9,293 nucleotides of DNA from Candidatus Omnitrophota bacterium (GTDB taxonomy: Bacteria > Omnitrophota > Gorgyraeia > Gygaellales > Profunditerraquicolaceae), in assembly GCA_030691585.1 (NCBI GenBank), contig JAUYEC010000143.1, forward strand, positions 1 to 9,293, given 5' to 3'. Position 1 is the stretch's first letter. Every line of letters begins with the position of its first letter. A program made the position numbers and the translations under genes. Below, piece after piece: positions 7,401 through 9,293 of the stretch. The notes beneath the pieces were generated by a model. That model had not been told where the DNA came from. It saw only the letters and a program-made list of their open reading frames with translations, and made no database searches.

Positions 7401-7420
7401 ACTTATCCTTACGTCTATTT

Positions 7421-7450
7421 ACACGATTTTATACGGATTACTACGATTTA
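7421..7450 (+). repeat. Three 10-bp phased direct repeats, possible operator
   Basis: Three consecutive 10-bp units contain ACGATTT (7423), ACGGATT (7433) and ACGATTT (7443), spaced exactly one helical turn apart, between the promoter and the regulator start codon. The region has no recognisable Shine-Dalgarno sequence. Because the downstream gene encodes a BldC-like protein, and BldC binds direct repeats cooperatively head-to-tail, the array is a candidate autoregulatory operator. That role is inferred. Confidence 0.5.
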
Positions 7451-7645
7451 ATGCCCAGCTACGACTCCCGCAACCCGAACGAAACTTTTTTGACTGCCGC
7501 GCAGGCAGCTGAAATTATAAATGTTTCGCTTTCAACCTTCAAAAAGTTTATTTATCAGAAGAAAATAAGGACGCTAAAGACTCCTGGCGGGCATCACCGC
7601 ATCCGCAAGAGCGACCTGTTGGCGTTACTTGGGGACAAAGAATAG
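7451..7645 (+). CDS. BldC-like small MerR-type HTH DNA-binding protein
   Basis: A 64-aa single-domain winged HTH of the excisionase/HTH_17 (PF12728) type. Residues 14-33 (LTAAQAAEIINVSLSTFKKF) form the helix-turn-helix, and TPGGHHRIRKSDLLALL (44-60) is the wing plus final helix. Length, layout and the GGHxR wing closely resemble Streptomyces BldC (68 aa, GGHRR). There is no recombinase or phage gene nearby, so a transcription regulator is more likely than a true excisionase. The start is ATG 7451, placed after the promoter at 7373-7400; the Shine-Dalgarno sequence is weak or absent. It is the first gene of a probable operon with the outer-membrane barrel and sugar transferase, so it may control exopolysaccharide genes. 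The targets are unproven. Confidence 0.85.
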   Translation: MPSYDSRNPNETFLTAAQAAEIINVSLSTFKKFIYQKKIRTLKTPGGHHRIRKSDLLALLGDKE

Positions 7646-7678
7646 CTGTAGGGACAGGTTTGAAACCTGTCCCTACAG
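7646..7678 (+). repeat. REP-B palindrome, 16-bp arms
   Basis: CTGTAGGGACAGGTTT (7646-7661) and its exact complement (7663-7678) flank a single G. It begins at the first base after the regulator stop codon and reaches the AGGAG at 7677-7681. It shares GGGACAG with the REP-A arms but differs otherwise and has no T-run, so it is a separate repeat family and not a typical intrinsic terminator. I recall similar TAGGGACAGGTTT palindromes as dispersed repeats in related genomes. Confidence 0.85.
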
Positions 7679-7698
7679 GAGATTCAAACGACGAATCT

Positions 7699-8835
7699 AT
7701 GGTTAAGACGAGGTTTCCTATTACAGTTGTGTTGTGTGCTCTGGCGATCATGCTTTCCGCGCGGCAGGCAGAGGCATTCCACATCGGCAATGTGCATGTG
7801 GTCGTGGGCGCCTCTGCTAAAGAGGCTTATGACGACAACATCACTTACGTCAAAGATGAGACCAAGCGCGATTTTATCATGAACGCCACCTTGTCACTGG
7901 CCGCCGATTACGAAGGCAAGACCATGTCCATATCTTTATCCACCTACATCACCCAGCAGCTCTTTGCCCGCTACACTAAATACAACAACACCTCCGAATC
8001 CCTTAATTTCAGCCTAAAAAAAGAATTCAGCTGGTATGACCGTATCGGCATGAATAATTATTTTATCCACGCCTATGAGCCGGGCAGTTTTGACGATGCC
8101 TTTGGCATGGTCAGCGGCAGGTATAGTTATTACAAAAACAGGTTTTATTTTAATTATGACAAGGAGCTGACTAAGCAATTGGCTTTTGCCGCAAATTACG
8201 AAAATGACCTGGATATATTTTCCCGCGACGACCTCGCTAATTCTTACCTCAATAGCTTAGGCGGCGGATTTAACTACAGTGTGACCTCCAAGACTATTTT
8301 GTCGGCGCTGTATGGCTTTGCCGCGCGCAGTTTTGACCCCGGCAAATCCGCTTTTACCAATACCGGCACATTCGGTGCCCGGCAATACCTCACCGAACAG
8401 CTCTATTTAGACGGTAAAGTCGGCGTAGATTACATAAATTCTTTTGGCAGCAAGACCTATGTCAAGCCGCTGTTTTTTGTCTCTATCACCGATGAAATGG
8501 ATAAAAATATGACTTCTTCGCTGGCGTTTAAAAAGCAATTCAACGCCAATGCCTATGAGCAGGATGTTTTTGATTACTGGGAGTTTTCAGGCAGGTTTAA
8601 CCGGCAGTTCTTAAAACGTTTCGGCCTGAATTTAACCGGTTTTTACGGAAACGGTAAGTATGTCAATCAGGATATCACGGATAACTTGTATGGCGGCTAC
8701 GCGGGCTTAGCTTATGAGTTAAATGAGTACCTCAAGGCCACCCTGGGTTATTCCTACGCCCAGACCGATTCCAATACCGCTTCCAGGGATTATAAGAAAA
8801 ACACGGTAACCGCGGGAATAACTGGGGAATTCTAA
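7699..8835 (+). CDS. Outer-membrane beta-barrel protein, exopolysaccharide-locus type (BBP2-like)
   Basis: 378 aa from ATG 7699. The frame opens to a TTG at 7660, but that lies within REP-B and would add 13 residues before an otherwise good signal peptide (MVKTRFP, hydrophobic core, cleavage after AEA, residue 26). The mature part is rich in alternating hydrophobic/polar stretches and aromatic residues, typical of transmembrane beta-strands, and ends TVTAGITGEF with a C-terminal Phe, the usual BamA-recognised barrel signal. It resembles 'putative beta-barrel porin 2' (PF10082)-type proteins often encoded in exopolysaccharide/PEP-CTERM loci, and the next gene is an initiating sugar transferase. 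A role in glycan export or as an outer-membrane pore is inferred. The nearest Shine-Dalgarno-like AGGAG (7677-7681) is 17 nt from the ATG, which is longer than usual. Confidence 0.8.
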   Translation: MVKTRFPITVVLCALAIMLSARQAEAFHIGNVHVVVGASAKEAYDDNITYVKDETKRDFIMNATLSLAADYEGKTMSISLSTYITQQLFARYTKYNNTSESLNFSLKKEFSWYDRIGMNNYFIHAYEPGSFDDAFGMVSGRYSYYKNRFYFNYDKELTKQLAFAANYENDLDIFSRDDLANSYLNSLGGGFNYSVTSKTILSALYGFAARSFDPGKSAFTNTGTFGARQYLTEQLYLDGKVGVDYINSFGSKTYVKPLFFVSITDEMDKNMTSSLAFKKQFNANAYEQDVFDYWEFSGRFNRQFLKRFGLNLTGFYGNGKYVNQDITDNLYGGYAGLAYELNEYLKATLGYSYAQTDSNTASRDYKKNTVTAGITGEF

Positions 8836-8904
8836 AAAAAGGGGACAGCGACTTTTTTTCAAGCGTCGTTGTCTCGCATAAAAAAAGTCGCTGTCCCCTT
8901 TTTT
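8835..8904 (+). repeat. REP-A copy 4, hairpin inside the probable operon
   Basis: Perfect 25-bp arms (8835-8859 and 8880-8904), spacer 20 nt ending TCTCGCAT, plus orientation. The left arm includes the last base of the barrel stop codon and the right arm ends in six T, 6 nt before the start codon of the sugar transferase. As a terminator-like structure between two co-directional genes it should cause strong polarity unless antitermination or another promoter exists. Confidence 0.9.
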
Positions 8905-8910
8905 AAAGCT

Positions 8911-9293
8911 ATGTTAAAAGAACACGATACGGTATTACGAAAACTGATGATCTTTTTTGACCTCTGCGTGGTCACAGCCGCGTTTTTCCTGGCGCACAGC
9001 ATGAGGTTCACCGGTATCCAGACTTTTAATTTTGGTTACTTCATGCTGTTTTTGCCGGTGGTCCTGCTGATTTGGGGAGGCCTGCTTTACTTCTTTGGGA
9101 TGTACGCATCTTTCCGGGTCAGGCCGCTCCCTGATATTATTTTTACTATTGTAAAAACGGCAGTTTTCGGGTTTATCATCTTCGGCAGTTTTCTCTACGC
9201 GCTGAAGATCCAGGATATCAGCAGGTCATTTATTATCTTGGCGTTTGTCTTCGCGGCCATTCTGTTGATCATTGAAAAAACCGGCCTGCTCCT
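8911..9293 (+). CDS. Polyprenyl-phosphate sugar-1-phosphate transferase, N-terminal part (truncated by window end)
   Basis: The open frame runs from ATG 8911 to the window edge (127 codons). It encodes four hydrophobic segments: about residues 12-30 (KLMIFFDLCVVTAAFFLAHS), 40-62 with IWGGLLYFFGMYASFR, 70-92, and 97-120 after the SRSFIIL motif. This matches the membrane N-terminus (PF13727-like region) of WcaJ/EpsL/PglC-superfamily initiating transferases, which load the first sugar phosphate onto undecaprenyl phosphate at the inner membrane. The catalytic C-terminal domain lies outside the window, so the exact sugar cannot be given. There is no Shine-Dalgarno sequence: the 6 nt upstream abut REP-A copy 4. 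A downstream ATG (8947) has none either, and the 8911 start gives the usual N-terminus for the family. Confidence 0.75.
   Translation, partial: MLKEHDTVLRKLMIFFDLCVVTAAFFLAHSMRFTGIQTFNFGYFMLFLPVVLLIWGGLLYFFGMYASFRVRPLPDIIFTIVKTAVFGFIIFGSFLYALKIQDISRSFIILAFVFAAILLIIEKTGLL

Noticed and set aside
7358..7450. Extended N-terminus of the HTH protein from TTG 7358
   Set aside because: It would translate through the TTGACA/TATACT promoter, and the added residues have no counterpart in the family.
7451..7645. Prophage or integrative-element excisionase
   Set aside because: No integrase, attachment site or phage gene is nearby, and the similarity and position better fit a BldC-like regulator.
7660..7698. 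TTG 7660 start for the barrel protein
   Set aside because: It lies in the REP-B palindrome and adds a polar stretch before a complete signal peptide starting at ATG 7699.
4426..8904. CRISPR array
   Set aside because: The repeats are palindromes about 0.8-2 kb apart with genes between them and occur in both orientations; there are no regular spacers and no cas genes.

Overview
The window looks like a chromosomal piece of an uncultured Gram-negative bacterium. It has large secreted carbohydrate-active enzymes, an outer-membrane beta-barrel with a C-terminal Phe, an exopolysaccharide-type initiating sugar transferase, and frequent GGGGACAGC-type palindromes with a REP-associated transposase (RAYT). 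From memory this combination fits Candidatus Omnitrophota (Omnitrophica) or a related PVC-type lineage best. That placement is inference; no phylogenetic marker gene is present.

Layout. Positions 1-177 hold the unresolved end of an upstream transcription unit, an intrinsic terminator (94-123) and a possible promoter. Positions 178-4410 (+) encode a 1410-aa secreted multidomain protein: Ig-like, F5/8C discoidin, two more Ig-like domains, a beta-sandwich, a PF10091 glucoamylase-like domain and an Asp-box propeller. Positions 4551-5192 (+) encode a 213-aa RAYT (Y1/HUH transposase), flanked by two inverted copies of a roughly 69-bp palindrome. Positions 5267-7198 (-) encode a 643-aa secreted clan GH-A-like glycosidase with an internal carbohydrate-binding module, apparently transcribed as a leaderless mRNA. 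From 7373 a strong sigma-70-type promoter reads rightward into a probable exopolysaccharide operon: a 64-aa BldC-like MerR-type regulator (7451-7645), a 378-aa outer-membrane barrel (7699-8835) and the start of a polyprenyl-phosphate sugar-1-phosphate transferase (8911 to beyond the window).

Four copies of one long perfect palindrome (core GGGGACAGCGAC, here called REP-A) sit at 4426-4494, 5200-5268, 7244-7313 and 8835-8904. There is one in nearly every intergenic gap downstream of 4410. They abut or overlap stop codons and look like bidirectional terminators. A second, unrelated-length palindrome (REP-B, 7646-7678) begins at the base after the regulator stop codon. The RAYT in the window is the obvious candidate for mobilising REP-A.

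How the parts may work together (inference): the regulator/barrel/transferase cluster would start polysaccharide assembly and export, and the two secreted hydrolases flanking it could remodel or degrade extracellular glycans. REP-A hairpins now punctuate the expression units, including one inside the probable operon directly in front of the transferase start codon. The best candidates for something new are the RAYT/REP-A family with a covarying stem, the BldC-like regulator with 10-bp phased repeats in its own leader, and the unusual PF10091-propeller fusion.
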